Assembly (NCBI GenBank): GCA_044432745.1 | Contig: JAWXUH010000001.1 | Coordinates: 62,001 to 126,000, forward strand | Source of the DNA: CAKOSP01 sp044432745 | GTDB lineage: Bacteria > Bacillota_I > Bacilli_A > RF39 > UBA660 | Reading direction: 5' to 3' | Length of the DNA: 64,000 nt | In this document: one piece after another, positions 8,412 to 16,526 of the stretch | How the letters are laid out: each line of letters opens with the position of its first letter | How positions within the stretch are numbered: the stretch's first letter is position 1 | Notes under the pieces: generated by a model | What the model was told of the DNA's origin: nothing | What the model saw: only the letters and a program-made list of their open reading frames with translations | Databases searched by the model: none | Made by a program: the position numbers and the translations under genes

Positions 8412-8829
8412 TTTCTATCACCGTATTTATTGTATTATATAGATAATAAATAATTTGTCGAATTAAATACCTTATTCATTTTTTATTATATGTAACTTTT
8501 ATATCATTTACAAACTTTACATACCACTTGTTTTTGTGATATCTGTGTTATTTACAATTAATATAAGTAATTTTACATATAACTAGGTTACTTAACATAA
8601 AGCAAACCCTTTGTTTCAGTGGACTTTACATTGTAAATATCACATACTTTACTGACATTTATATACATTTTACACTTGTGATTTTTTAAAAAATTTTCAC
8701 TTTTTTTACATTACACAATACATGTAGATATTAGTACTCTTATAATCTATATTATTTTTTTCTAAAATATGATATAATTTTTATAGATTTTTATTGTTTA
8801 ATATTCTTATAAAGAAAGGAGAAATTAAA
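8412..8829. other. Gene-free divergent intergenic region with TTTACA repeat cluster
   Basis: No open frame with a ribosome site is seen. The left end holds the spoIIGA promoter (8434-8462). Between 8507 and 8710 the plus strand carries seven copies of TTTACA (starting at 8507, 8516, 8551, 8572, 8625, 8669 and 8705) and one TGTAAA (8632), including the perfect inverted repeat TTTACATTGTAAA at 8625-8637. TTGTGAT and ATATCACA motifs are interspersed. Near the right end, TATAAT at 8773-8778 is a possible -10 for the plus-strand gene at 8830, but without a convincing -35. Confidence 0.75.
8434..8462 (-). promoter_or_regulatory. spoIIG-type promoter with Spo0A box over the -35 region
   Basis: Minus strand TTCGACAAA (8462-8454) is an exact Spo0A box (TTTGTCGAA on the plus strand). 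Its TCGACA part lies 16 bases from a perfect -10 TATAAT (8439-8434). The predicted start is about 15 bases upstream of the GTG start codon. This reproduces the SigA plus Spo0A architecture known for Bacillus spoIIG. Confidence 0.8.
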
Positions 8830-9417
8830 ATGATAACATTTAGTATCCAAAATGTATTTACTTCAACACCTTTATTAGCATTTATATATACATATAATGA
8901 AATAATTAGAATTGAGGCTGAGCAAGCTGATAAATTAGCAGAAGCTCTTGCAAATTCTACAAATCCCTTTGTTAATTTAACTACAGGTGCAACAATGGGA
9001 ATATTAGGATCTTTTGCCACACTAGGTCATTCTCTTTATATGGGAATGATAGCAACAATGTTTGTTGTATTTTTAATATTAACTACATTAAAAGCATTTT
9101 GTTATAAACCTATATTAAAAAAATTAGGAATAGATCCTAATCAAGCATTTAATCCTTATCTTATTAGTAAACATAAGTTAAGTATTGCTAAAGTAAATAT
9201 AGACCCTAAATTATTAATGTATTTACATGTAGCTGCATTAATTGTTCCATGTTTATGGTTAGTTTTAATTGTATTAAATGCATATATTCGTTACAAATTT
9301 ATTGAAGTTATTAAACCTCAATCTAAAGCAAAATTCTTTGTAACTATTTTTCCTGTATTAACGTTATTTTCAATAAATATTAGTAAAAAAGAAATAAATA
9401 CAGACGTAACAATATAA
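8830..9417 (+). CDS. Unknown multi-pass membrane protein
   Basis: 195 residues from the ATG at 8830, chosen because AAAGAAAGGAG lies just upstream; an in-frame upstream ATG at 8794 lacks such a site. Hydrophobic segments are visible at about residues 50-65, 67-92, 130-152 and 165-185, with a polar loop (AEQADKLAEALANS) near the N-terminus and another with LGIDPNQAFNPYLISKHK. I do not recognise the family. It is followed by a terminator and a second unknown plus-strand gene. This two-gene island interrupts a long minus-strand run and lies next to the TTTACA cluster, which may control it. Confidence 0.75.
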   Translation: MITFSIQNVFTSTPLLAFIYTYNEIIRIEAEQADKLAEALANSTNPFVNLTTGATMGILGSFATLGHSLYMGMIATMFVVFLILTTLKAFCYKPILKKLGIDPNQAFNPYLISKHKLSIAKVNIDPKLLMYLHVAALIVPCLWLVLIVLNAYIRYKFIEVIKPQSKAKFFVTIFPVLTLFSINISKKEINTDVTI

Positions 9418-9431
9418 GTTATATTTAATTT

Positions 9432-9458
9432 AAAATTCTAATTAATTAGAATTTTTTT
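9432..9458 (+). terminator. Intrinsic terminator after the membrane protein gene
   Basis: Perfect palindrome AAAATTCTAATT/AATTAGAATTTT followed by T residues, 15 bases past the stop codon. Confidence 0.7.
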
Positions 9459-9494
9459 AATATAATAACAAGTAACGAAGAAAGAGGTAAAAAA

Positions 9495-9905
9495 ATGAAT
9501 CTAGATACATTAATGTCGATGGGATTAGATCAAACCATTTATTTAAATAGAATGATTGTATCCCAAAAAATAATAAAATTAGAAATGGATGGAACATGTT
9601 CGAAGGAAAGTATAATGTTAAGAGCATGCGTAAATCGTTGGTTAAAAAAGTATAATACTGAACTAAAAAATTTAAAAAAAAGAAATATCTTGTATGTCTC
9701 TATTAGTGTTAGGGAACTGTTATTTATTTATAAAGAAGAAGTTTTAATGTTACTTGATAAAATACATTATGATACTAATAATACTACAGAAATTTATGAC
9801 AATATTAGCAATATTGATGATGAAGAGATAATTATTATATTAAGTAAAATTACAAAAATAACAAACAAAAAAAGAATACGTATTTTTAACAAAATTAGTA
9901 ATTAA
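9495..9905 (+). CDS. Unknown 136-residue soluble protein
   Basis: Not recognised. AAAGAGG lies upstream of the ATG, and TATAAT at about 9460-9470 may be its -10. The protein is highly helical, lysine- and isoleucine-rich, with no signal peptide. It begins MNLDTLMSMGLDQTIYLNRM and contains a single CSKESIMLRACVNRW segment with two cysteines. Separated from the previous gene by a terminator, so probably transcribed on its own. Base composition resembles the neighbours. Confidence 0.6.
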   Translation: MNLDTLMSMGLDQTIYLNRMIVSQKIIKLEMDGTCSKESIMLRACVNRWLKKYNTELKNLKKRNILYVSISVRELLFIYKEEVLMLLDKIHYDTNNTTEIYDNISNIDDEEIIIILSKITKITNKKRIRIFNKISN

Positions 9906-9918
9906 TAAAAACAACCAA

Positions 9919-9987
9919 ATGGATAAAGAGTATAACCAACCTTTAACAGATGTAACAATCAATTGGTATCCAGGACATATGAAATAA
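9919..9987 (+). pseudogene. Remnant of an rbgA/ylqF-like gene (22 codons)
   Basis: A 22-codon frame ends with TDVTINWYPGHMK and a stop. The block VTINWYPGHM is the N-terminal signature of the RbgA/YlqF GTPase family. The intact rbgA in this window has KDVAINWFPGHMAK, and 27 of 33 bases match across this block by my alignment. There is no ribosome binding site before its ATG, the homology stops immediately after HM, and the topA terminator begins at once. It looks like the leftover 5' end of a second or displaced rbgA copy. Confidence 0.6.
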
Positions 9988-10016
9988 AAAAACATTACTC
10001 TAGTAATGTATTTTTA
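9986..10016. terminator. Terminator after topA, usable in both directions
   Basis: Stem ACATTAC/GTAATGT with loop TCTA (9992-10009), flanked by A and T runs, directly after the topA stop on the minus strand and after the rbgA remnant on the plus strand. Confidence 0.75.
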
Positions 10017-12044
10017 TTATTTTTTCTTTTTATCTACTTTATCACATACAGGACATGATTTTTTATTATCTATTAATACTAAGTTTGAATTACATTTTTC
10101 ACATTGTTCTTCAATAGGGAAATCCCAAGAAGCAAAATCACATTTTGGATAACAACTACATCCGTAGAATATTTTTCCTCTTCTTGTTGTTTTTTCTAAT
10201 ACATTACCATCACATTTTGGACATGGCATTATTATTTTTTCTTCTTTTTCTTCCTTTTTAATATATTTACATTCTGGATAATTTCCACATGCTTCAAACT
10301 CACCGTATCTACCACTTCTTTTTACCATTGGTGATCCACAGTTAGGACATACTTCTCCAGTTTCTTCTGGTGCTTTCTTTTCCATTTCTGCAAATGCTTT
10401 ATCAACAAGTGGTTCAAATTTTTCGTAAAACTCTTTTAATAATTTAATATTATCTATTTGAGCTTCTGCTATTTTATCTAAATCCTCTTCCATTTTTGCA
10501 GTGTAATCTACATTTATTATAGTAGAGAAATATTCTTGTAGTTTATCTGTTGTTTCGATACCTACTTCTGTTGGTGTAAAACGTTTATCCTCTAAAGTAG
10601 CATATCCCCTATCTTTTATTGTATATATAATAGTAGCATATGTACTTGGTCTACCTATCCCTAAACTCTCAAGTTCTTTTATCAATGATGATTCATTAAA
10701 TCTTGGTAATGGTTTAGTAAAGTGTTGTATCTTTTCTATTTCACTACTACTTATTGTATCAATACCATCCATATTTGGAAGTATTGTATCTTCTTGAGAT
10801 TCATACGGTGCATATACCTTTAAATAACCGTCAAATGCAAGTGTACTACCACTAGTTTTAAATAAATAATCATTATTATCTAAATGAATAGTTGTAGTAT
10901 TCATTTTAGCATCACACATTAATGACGCTAATGATCTAAAATAAATTAATGAGTATAATTTATATTCATCATCACTTAAATACTTCTTAATTGATTCAGG
11001 TGTATTTTTAATACTAGTTGGTCTAATACCTTCATGAGCATCTTGTCCATTAGTATCTTTTTTACCTGTTTTAACATATCCAATATATTCTTTTCCATAT
11101 TTGTTTTCAATATAGTTATAAGTTTCTCCTACGAATGAATCTGATACTCTTATACTATCTGTACGCATATATGTTATAAGACCTGTTATCTCTGTTCCAA
11201 TATCAATACCTTCATATAACTTTTGAGCTACACTCATAGTCTTGCTTGGACTAAAATTTATCTTGCTTGCTGCTGTTTGCTGCATTGTTGATGTTTTAAA
11301 TACAGGATTTGATTTTTTATTCTTTAATTTTTTTACTATGTCTGCTATTTTAAATTCTTCAGATAAATTAGCAAGTACTGTATTTGCTTGTTCTTCATTT
11401 TTAATTTCTATATCTTCGTTCTTATACTTATCTAATACTGCTTTAAATTCTGGAAATGTAGCTTCTACTGTCCAATATTCTTCTGGTATAAATGCTTCTA
11501 TTTCTCTTTCTCTATCTACAATTAATTTAAGTGCTACACTTTGTACTCTTCCAGCAGATTTACCACTAGTTTTTCTTTGCATTAAATTACTTAATCTAAA
11601 TCCTATTATTCTATCTAAGAATTTTCTTGTTTCTCCAGATTTTACTAAATCCATATCCATTTTACCAGGATTTTCTATAGCATTTCTTACTACATCTTTT
11701 GTAATTTCATTAAATACTACTCTTTTAGAATTTACATCTGTTAAATTTAATTCTTCATACAAATGGTATGATATATTTTCACCCTCACGGTCTGGATCTG
11801 TTGCAAGATATACTGTATCTGCTAATTTAGCTTCTTTTTTAAGTGCTGTTACATCTCTTTTCTTTCCAGTTATTATTTCATATGTAGGCTCGAAATTATT
11901 TTCAATATCAATACCTAATCCATACTTACCTCTTGGTGCTAAATTTCTAATATGCCCCTTACTTGATACTACTTTATAATCTTCACCTAAATATTTTTCT
12001 ATTGTTTTACATTTTGCAGGTGATTCCACTATTACTAATTTCAT
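10017..12044 (-). CDS. topA: DNA topoisomerase I (type IA)
   Basis: 675-residue type IA topoisomerase relaxing negative supercoils. Visible elements are the Toprim domain (KLVIVESPAK at 1-11, TDPDREGEN at 82-90), the LDRIIGFRLSNLM segment, KSAGRVQSVALKLIVDRE, and the active-site tyrosine in GLITYMRTDS (Tyr292). Three C-terminal zinc-ribbon units follow: CPNCGSP...CGNYPEC, CPKCDG...CSCYPKC, and CEKCNS...CPVCDK. It starts directly after the rnhB stop with AAAGGAG inside the end of rnhB, so rbgA-rnhB-topA is one operon. Confidence 0.97.
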   Translation of the reverse strand: MKLVIVESPAKCKTIEKYLGEDYKVVSSKGHIRNLAPRGKYGLGIDIENNFEPTYEIITGKKRDVTALKKEAKLADTVYLATDPDREGENISYHLYEELNLTDVNSKRVVFNEITKDVVRNAIENPGKMDMDLVKSGETRKFLDRIIGFRLSNLMQRKTSGKSAGRVQSVALKLIVDREREIEAFIPEEYWTVEATFPEFKAVLDKYKNEDIEIKNEEQANTVLANLSEEFKIADIVKKLKNKKSNPVFKTSTMQQTAASKINFSPSKTMSVAQKLYEGIDIGTEITGLITYMRTDSIRVSDSFVGETYNYIENKYGKEYIGYVKTGKKDTNGQDAHEGIRPTSIKNTPESIKKYLSDDEYKLYSLIYFRSLASLMCDAKMNTTTIHLDNNDYLFKTSGSTLAFDGYLKVYAPYESQEDTILPNMDGIDTISSSEIEKIQHFTKPLPRFNESSLIKELESLGIGRPSTYATIIYTIKDRGYATLEDKRFTPTEVGIETTDKLQEYFSTIINVDYTAKMEEDLDKIAEAQIDNIKLLKEFYEKFEPLVDKAFAEMEKKAPEETGEVCPNCGSPMVKRSGRYGEFEACGNYPECKYIKKEEKEEKIIMPCPKCDGNVLEKTTRRGKIFYGCSCYPKCDFASWDFPIEEQCEKCNSNLVLIDNKKSCPVCDKVDKKKK

Positions 12045-12674
12045 TTATTCTCCTTTATATATATTTCCTTTTTCATATTCTTCTTTTACTGGTTTGTATG
12101 ATTTTCTATGAATATCTAAGATTCCATGTTCCCTTATCATTTCTAGATGCATCTTTGTACCATATCCTTTATGTTTTTTAAAGCCATATTGCGGATATTT
12201 TTCATCTAACTCTTCCATCATACGATCCCTAGTAACTTTTGCGATGACTGATGCTGCTGCAATAGTTAAACTAAGTGCATCACCATGTATTATTGGTAAT
12301 GAATTTTCTCTTTTGAGTGGCATAGCATCACTTAGTATATAATCAGGCATAATTTCTAATTTGTCAAGTGCATTATTCATTGCAAGTCTTGATGCTTCAT
12401 AAATATTTATCTCATCTATCTTTTCAGCACTTACTATTTCTACTGAATATGCTAAACACTCTTTAATTATAATATCATAGTACAAATCTCTTTTTTTAGC
12501 ACTTAATTTCTTAGAATCATTTAAACCTTCTAATTCAAAATCCTCAGGAAGTATTACTGCTGCAGCTACTACGTCTCCAGCAAGAGGTCCTCTTCCCGCT
12601 TCATCTGTTCCAGCTATATATTTATATCCTTGTTTATATAAATCTTTTTCGTATTTTTTTAAGTCTATTTCCAT
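12045..12674 (-). CDS. rnhB: Ribonuclease HII
   Basis: 209-residue enzyme removing ribonucleotides and RNA from RNA-DNA hybrids. The catalytic DE of AGTDEAGRGPLAGDVVAAAV lies near residues 24-25. The remaining acidic residues are in YILSDAMPL and ASVIAKVTRDRMM, followed by YGFKKHKGYGTKMH. It overlaps the end of rbgA by ten bases, the usual rbgA-rnhB linkage in Bacillota. RBS GGAGTG is eleven bases before the ATG, a slightly long spacing. Confidence 0.96.
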   Translation of the reverse strand: MEIDLKKYEKDLYKQGYKYIAGTDEAGRGPLAGDVVAAAVILPEDFELEGLNDSKKLSAKKRDLYYDIIIKECLAYSVEIVSAEKIDEINIYEASRLAMNNALDKLEIMPDYILSDAMPLKRENSLPIIHGDALSLTIAAASVIAKVTRDRMMEELDEKYPQYGFKKHKGYGTKMHLEMIREHGILDIHRKSYKPVKEEYEKGNIYKGE

Positions 12675-13579
12675 GTATCAAATGTCACTCCTGATATTTT
12701 ACCACTTGCTAAGTCATTATATACTTTGTAAGCTACTTTTTCATAATCAACTTCTCCTGATTTAGTAGCTCCTATATTTTTTCCTATAACTTCATATATT
12801 TCAAGTAAATCTTGCTCTTTATTAACTTTATATCTAGTTTCTAAAATAGAAGGATAATACTCAACTAGATATGTAATTATATGATTCGCAATATCTGTTA
12901 TATTAATTACATCACTCTTTATCGCAGTTAAACTAGCTAAATTAATTGCTACTTTCTTATCATCTATTTTAGGCCATAAAATACCAGGTGTATCTAATAA
13001 TAATAAATTGTTATTTGTTTTAAGCCAATTTACTTGTTTTGTAACTCCTGGTTTATTTCCAGTATTTGCTACTTTTTTACCAGCTAAAGCGTTTATAAGC
13101 GTACTTTTTCCTGCATTTGGAACTCCTACTACTAAAGCTCTTATTTCTTTATTACTTATACCTTTTTCAACTCTTTTTTCTATTAATTCTTTGGTTTGTT
13201 TTTCTACTGCTTCATATACTTCTTTATAATCTTTATTATTTGTCAAATCTAGTAAAACTACACTTGCTCCCTTTAATTCGTAATGTTCTACCCATTTTCT
13301 TGTAACTTTCATATCACATAAATCTTTTTTAGTCATTACTATTACATGTTTTTTAGTTCTTATAATATCATCAATATCTTTGATTTTAGATGATAACGGT
13401 AATCTTGCATCTATAACTTCAATTACCACATCAATTAATTTGATATTTTCTTTTATCTTTCTTTTTGTTTTAGCCATATGACCTGGAAACCAGTTGATAG
13501 CTACGTCTTTTGACATATTTTCTTCTTCTCTTTGATCCTTCGTTTCTCTTCTTTTATTTCTTTTTTGATACATGTCCAT
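12665..13579 (-). CDS. rbgA: Ribosome biogenesis GTPase RbgA (YlqF)
   Basis: Circularly permuted GTPase needed for late 50S subunit assembly. The conserved N-terminus INWFPGHMAKTKRK is followed by the G4 motif TKKDL, then G1 GVPNAGKST, GNKPGVTK and G3 DTPGILWP, in the permuted order typical of this family. An in-frame TTG at 13588 is too close to AAAGGAG; ATG at 13579 is preferred. This gives a roughly 20-residue charged extension before the usual start, and a start at MSKDVAINW cannot be excluded. First gene of the rbgA-rnhB-topA operon. Confidence 0.95.
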   Translation of the reverse strand: MDMYQKRNKRRETKDQREEENMSKDVAINWFPGHMAKTKRKIKENIKLIDVVIEVIDARLPLSSKIKDIDDIIRTKKHVIVMTKKDLCDMKVTRKWVEHYELKGASVVLLDLTNNKDYKEVYEAVEKQTKELIEKRVEKGISNKEIRALVVGVPNAGKSTLINALAGKKVANTGNKPGVTKQVNWLKTNNNLLLLDTPGILWPKIDDKKVAINLASLTAIKSDVINITDIANHIITYLVEYYPSILETRYKVNKEQDLLEIYEVIGKNIGATKSGEVDYEKVAYKVYNDLASGKISGVTFDTWK

Positions 13580-13639
13580 AATTTTCAATCTCCTTTATTA
13601 GACTTTTTACTTGTAAATAACAAATAAATAACTCATGAA

Positions 13640-13668
13640 ATTATACCATATTTTTACTACTTTTTAAA
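13640..13668 (-). promoter_or_regulatory. SigA-type promoter of rbgA-rnhB-topA
   Basis: Minus strand TTTAAA (13668-13663), 17-base spacer, TATAAT (13645-13640), about 60 bases upstream of the rbgA start. The region to 13751 otherwise holds only a short inverted repeat (GTTCTA/TAGAAC) without a T run. Confidence 0.5.
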
Positions 13669-13751
13669 GATAACTAGTGTTTGGTATTCATTTTGTTCTA
13701 TTATTTTAGAACTATTGCACTATTTACATTTATTTCTTTCTATCAATTATC

Positions 13752-15230
13752 TTATTTACAACTTATTTCATTAAGCATATCAGTTGCATTTTTTTTAATT
13801 TCATTATCAGCACTTTTTATTTCCAAACATTTTTTATAATATGTTTTAGCATTATCGTATTCCTTTAAATCATAGTATATTGTTGCCATATTATATATAG
13901 GATTTGCATAATCAGGATATCTTTTTATTAGATTTTTAAATACGTTTAGTGCTTTTCTATATTTCATTTTTTCTACATATATAACACCAATATTATTAAA
14001 TGAGAATTTGTTATTCTTATCTATTTTTATCGATTTTTTAAAATAATACAAAGCTTTATCCAATTGACCATTTTTCATATACATACTTCCACATATAATA
14101 TGGGCTTGTGAATCATTTTTGTTTTTTTTACATTTTAATTCGTACAATTTTATTGTTTCACTACAATATCCCAAAATATATAAATAATCGGCTAATTCTT
14201 CTATTCGAGAAATCCTGTATTTATCATATCGAGGAAATGTTTTTGTTTCTTTAATTGAAAAAACTTCAAATTCAAATATATTTTTTATTATTTTATGAAA
14301 ATCCATGTTATATTTTTCGTAACCAAGTTCATTTAATAATTGCTTTGCTTCTATTGTTTTATCTTGCTTTATATATAATTTTGCTAATAATATATATACT
14401 GATTTATCATAGAATAATTCAATATGTTTTTTATAATATTTCTCTGCAGATATATAATCATCTATTTTTTCAAATACAATGCCTTTAAGGAGATATAAAA
14501 GAAATTCGCTATTTTTAGTACTTTCTGCTTTTTTCAAAAGTGATATAATTTCTTCATAATCAACTTTCCCATACACACTGAGTCTTAATAATATTTCTGC
14601 CTTTTTTATATATGCTCTAGTATAATTTTTATTTAGTTCAATACATTTATTAAAATCATAGATCGCATCTTCGTAACTATTTATATCAAGATACAAAGTT
14701 CCACGTGCATTAAAAAAAATATGTGACTCTCTATTTAGTTCAATACCTTTATTATAGTATTCTAAAGCTTTTTTATCATCATTATAGTAATAATAGTATA
14801 TTCTTCCAATATCTATATATGCGCCGGCGTAAGTATCATCAAGTTCTACTATTTTTTTATAATATTTAAAAGCTATATTTAAATCAACATACTCGTAATT
14901 AGTAGCTAGATTCACTAATATATCAATATTATTTTCGCTTATTTCGTCGGCTCTTAGAAGACAATCAATAGCTTTAAGATATTCACCAGAATAATAACAG
15001 ACATCTGCTATACCTAAATATGCTTCTATCTTATCAGGATTTGTAGATAAAACGTTAAAGTATATCTCTTTTGCTTTGTCTTTTTCATCAATTACATGGT
15101 ATGCATAAGCACTTTTTAATAAATCATCTTCTGTATTTGTTAAACTTTTTATATACTCAAGTATTTCTTCTTGAGATTTATCAGTAAAATCAAACTCTTT
15201 ATTATCTTCTTTTTTCTTTAATTTAGTCAA
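13752..15230 (-). CDS. Large TPR-repeat protein, TTG start
   Basis: 492 residues, almost entirely tetratricopeptide repeats. Clear units include KIEAYLGIADVCYYSGEYLK, AYIDIGRIYYYYYNDDKKAL, IFFNARGTLYLDINSYEDAI, AHIICGSMYMKNGQLDKALY and NPIYNMATIYYDLKEYDNAK. No signal peptide or membrane segment, so probably a cytosolic scaffold. The first usable codon is TTG at 15230, immediately after an in-frame TAG; no better ATG exists before the repeats. The upstream gene ends 18 bases away, so the pair is probably one transcript. Confidence 0.85.
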   Translation of the reverse strand: MTKLKKKEDNKEFDFTDKSQEEILEYIKSLTNTEDDLLKSAYAYHVIDEKDKAKEIYFNVLSTNPDKIEAYLGIADVCYYSGEYLKAIDCLLRADEISENNIDILVNLATNYEYVDLNIAFKYYKKIVELDDTYAGAYIDIGRIYYYYYNDDKKALEYYNKGIELNRESHIFFNARGTLYLDINSYEDAIYDFNKCIELNKNYTRAYIKKAEILLRLSVYGKVDYEEIISLLKKAESTKNSEFLLYLLKGIVFEKIDDYISAEKYYKKHIELFYDKSVYILLAKLYIKQDKTIEAKQLLNELGYEKYNMDFHKIIKNIFEFEVFSIKETKTFPRYDKYRISRIEELADYLYILGYCSETIKLYELKCKKNKNDSQAHIICGSMYMKNGQLDKALYYFKKSIKIDKNNKFSFNNIGVIYVEKMKYRKALNVFKNLIKRYPDYANPIYNMATIYYDLKEYDNAKTYYKKCLEIKSADNEIKKNATDMLNEISCK

Positions 15231-15248
15231 CTAGCGACACCAACTTTC

Positions 15249-15842
15249 TTACAAATATTTCTTTATTTCTACTGTCCAGTATTTATGAGGTAATATCATT
15301 GCAGTTTCGCTAGATTCAAAATTCGTAATTAATGGATATATTTTTTTATTCAAATAACTAGTTGGCAAATGTTTTCTTATAACCATAATTGTAACAATGT
15401 ATACCGTTACTACATTGTCAGAATCAAATTCTATCTCATTTTTAAATCTACTAAAATCATGTTCATTTTGAATACTTTCTACAATTTTCTTTAAATATTG
15501 TGGGACAAAACCCAGTTCTGTATTTTTATATTGATATATTTCCTCAGCTAATGTGTATAATATTTCAGGATTGTTATTAATATATTCACTATCCGACGTT
15601 ATAAATGTTGCTGGGCAATCTCTATTATCACTTTTATCAAATAGAAGCGTATTTGCTTGTAAAATGCATCCATAATTTATATTGGAATTTTTTAATAAAT
15701 TTAAAGGAAAATCATATATTTCATTTAGTATATTTTCTTTTCCATTTAACCAATCTGGTTTTTTAATATCTAAATTATTAATTGGTTTTTTTAGATACCT
15801 TTTTCTTATTTTATTTATATGCTTTAAATAGTTTAATTTCAT
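15249..15842 (-). CDS. Unknown 197-residue protein upstream of TPR gene
   Basis: Not recognised. Soluble, no signal peptide. It starts with a basic stretch (KHINKIRKRYLKKPINN) and contains two cysteines (YGCILQANTLLFDK and RDCPATFITSD). RBS AAAGG precedes the ATG. Probably co-transcribed with the TPR gene downstream, which suggests a shared complex, but there is no direct evidence. Confidence 0.65.
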   Translation of the reverse strand: MKLNYLKHINKIRKRYLKKPINNLDIKKPDWLNGKENILNEIYDFPLNLLKNSNINYGCILQANTLLFDKSDNRDCPATFITSDSEYINNNPEILYTLAEEIYQYKNTELGFVPQYLKKIVESIQNEHDFSRFKNEIEFDSDNVVTVYIVTIMVIRKHLPTSYLNKKIYPLITNFESSETAMILPHKYWTVEIKKYL

Positions 15843-16001
15843 ATTTTATTTACCTTTCTAAATATTTAATTATAATTAACTTTTATGTTGTATATTATAT
15901 TTTACTAACTTATTTTTTCATAAGCTCTTATTATTGTTCATTTCATTTGCTTTGGTGCTTATGTTAACAATTACCATGATATAAATACAACTGTTCCATA
16001 G

Positions 16002-16526
16002 TTATTCTTTCTTCTTTGCCTCTATTATTATTTTTTCTAAACTATTTAGAGATTTTTTTATATATTTACGATTTATTCCAATAAATGGAATTTTTTTATT
16101 CTCTATTTTTTTGTAAAGTTTTTCCATATAAAGACCTTTTCTATTAACCATTCCTTTATTTGTATATATATAATTAACACAGCATGACGGAGATTGTTCA
16201 ATTCCAAGTATCGCTAATACTTCATATCCATTTTTTAAAATATTTTCTACTTGCTTACTAACTTCATTTGTTAATTCTTCAGTGTGATTATTAAATTCTA
16301 GATTATCATATTTTGATAAACCTAAAGGATTTCTTTTAATATTTACATTATTATTAGTTTCAGGACATGGCATTTGAATAATGTTGATGTCGTATTTTAA
16401 AAGCAATTCTACAAACGGTTTAATAGTGGATTTCCATTCATATTTAACAAGACCTTCTGCCTGAAATGCTTGAGCTAATAAACAAAATGGAACAAATACA
16501 AAATATTTACTTCGATTATCTTTCAC
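16002..16526 (-). CDS. TudS-related putative desulfidase (CD3072-like)
   Basis: 174 residues from a GTG at 16526. An in-frame TTG at 16544 would place GGGGAGAG inside the gene, whereas that RBS is well spaced before the GTG. The cysteines FVPFCLLA, MPCPET and QSPSCC occupy the positions of the three [4Fe-4S] ligands in TudS (DUF523-type thiouracil desulfidase), and GIEQSPSCCVNY is family-like. The upstream PP-loop gene ends TAG overlapping this GTG by one base (TAGTG), so the two are translationally coupled. Expected role: sulfur removal from, or handling of, a thiolated nucleobase or metabolite; substrate unknown. Confidence 0.7.
   Translation of the reverse strand: MKDNRSKYFVFVPFCLLAQAFQAEGLVKYEWKSTIKPFVELLLKYDINIIQMPCPETNNNVNIKRNPLGLSKYDNLEFNNHTEELTNEVSKQVENILKNGYEVLAILGIEQSPSCCVNYIYTNKGMVNRKGLYMEKLYKKIENKKIPFIGINRKYIKKSLNSLEKIIIEAKKKE

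Noticed and set aside
8781..9020. 79-residue minus-strand frame with a plausible sequence opposite the 8830 gene
   Set aside because: Antisense to the plus-strand membrane protein, which has a strong RBS; no RBS for this frame.
11242..11979. 245-residue plus-strand frame within topA
   Set aside because: Mirror of the topA coding frame; hydrophobic composition is an artefact of AT-rich codons read in reverse.
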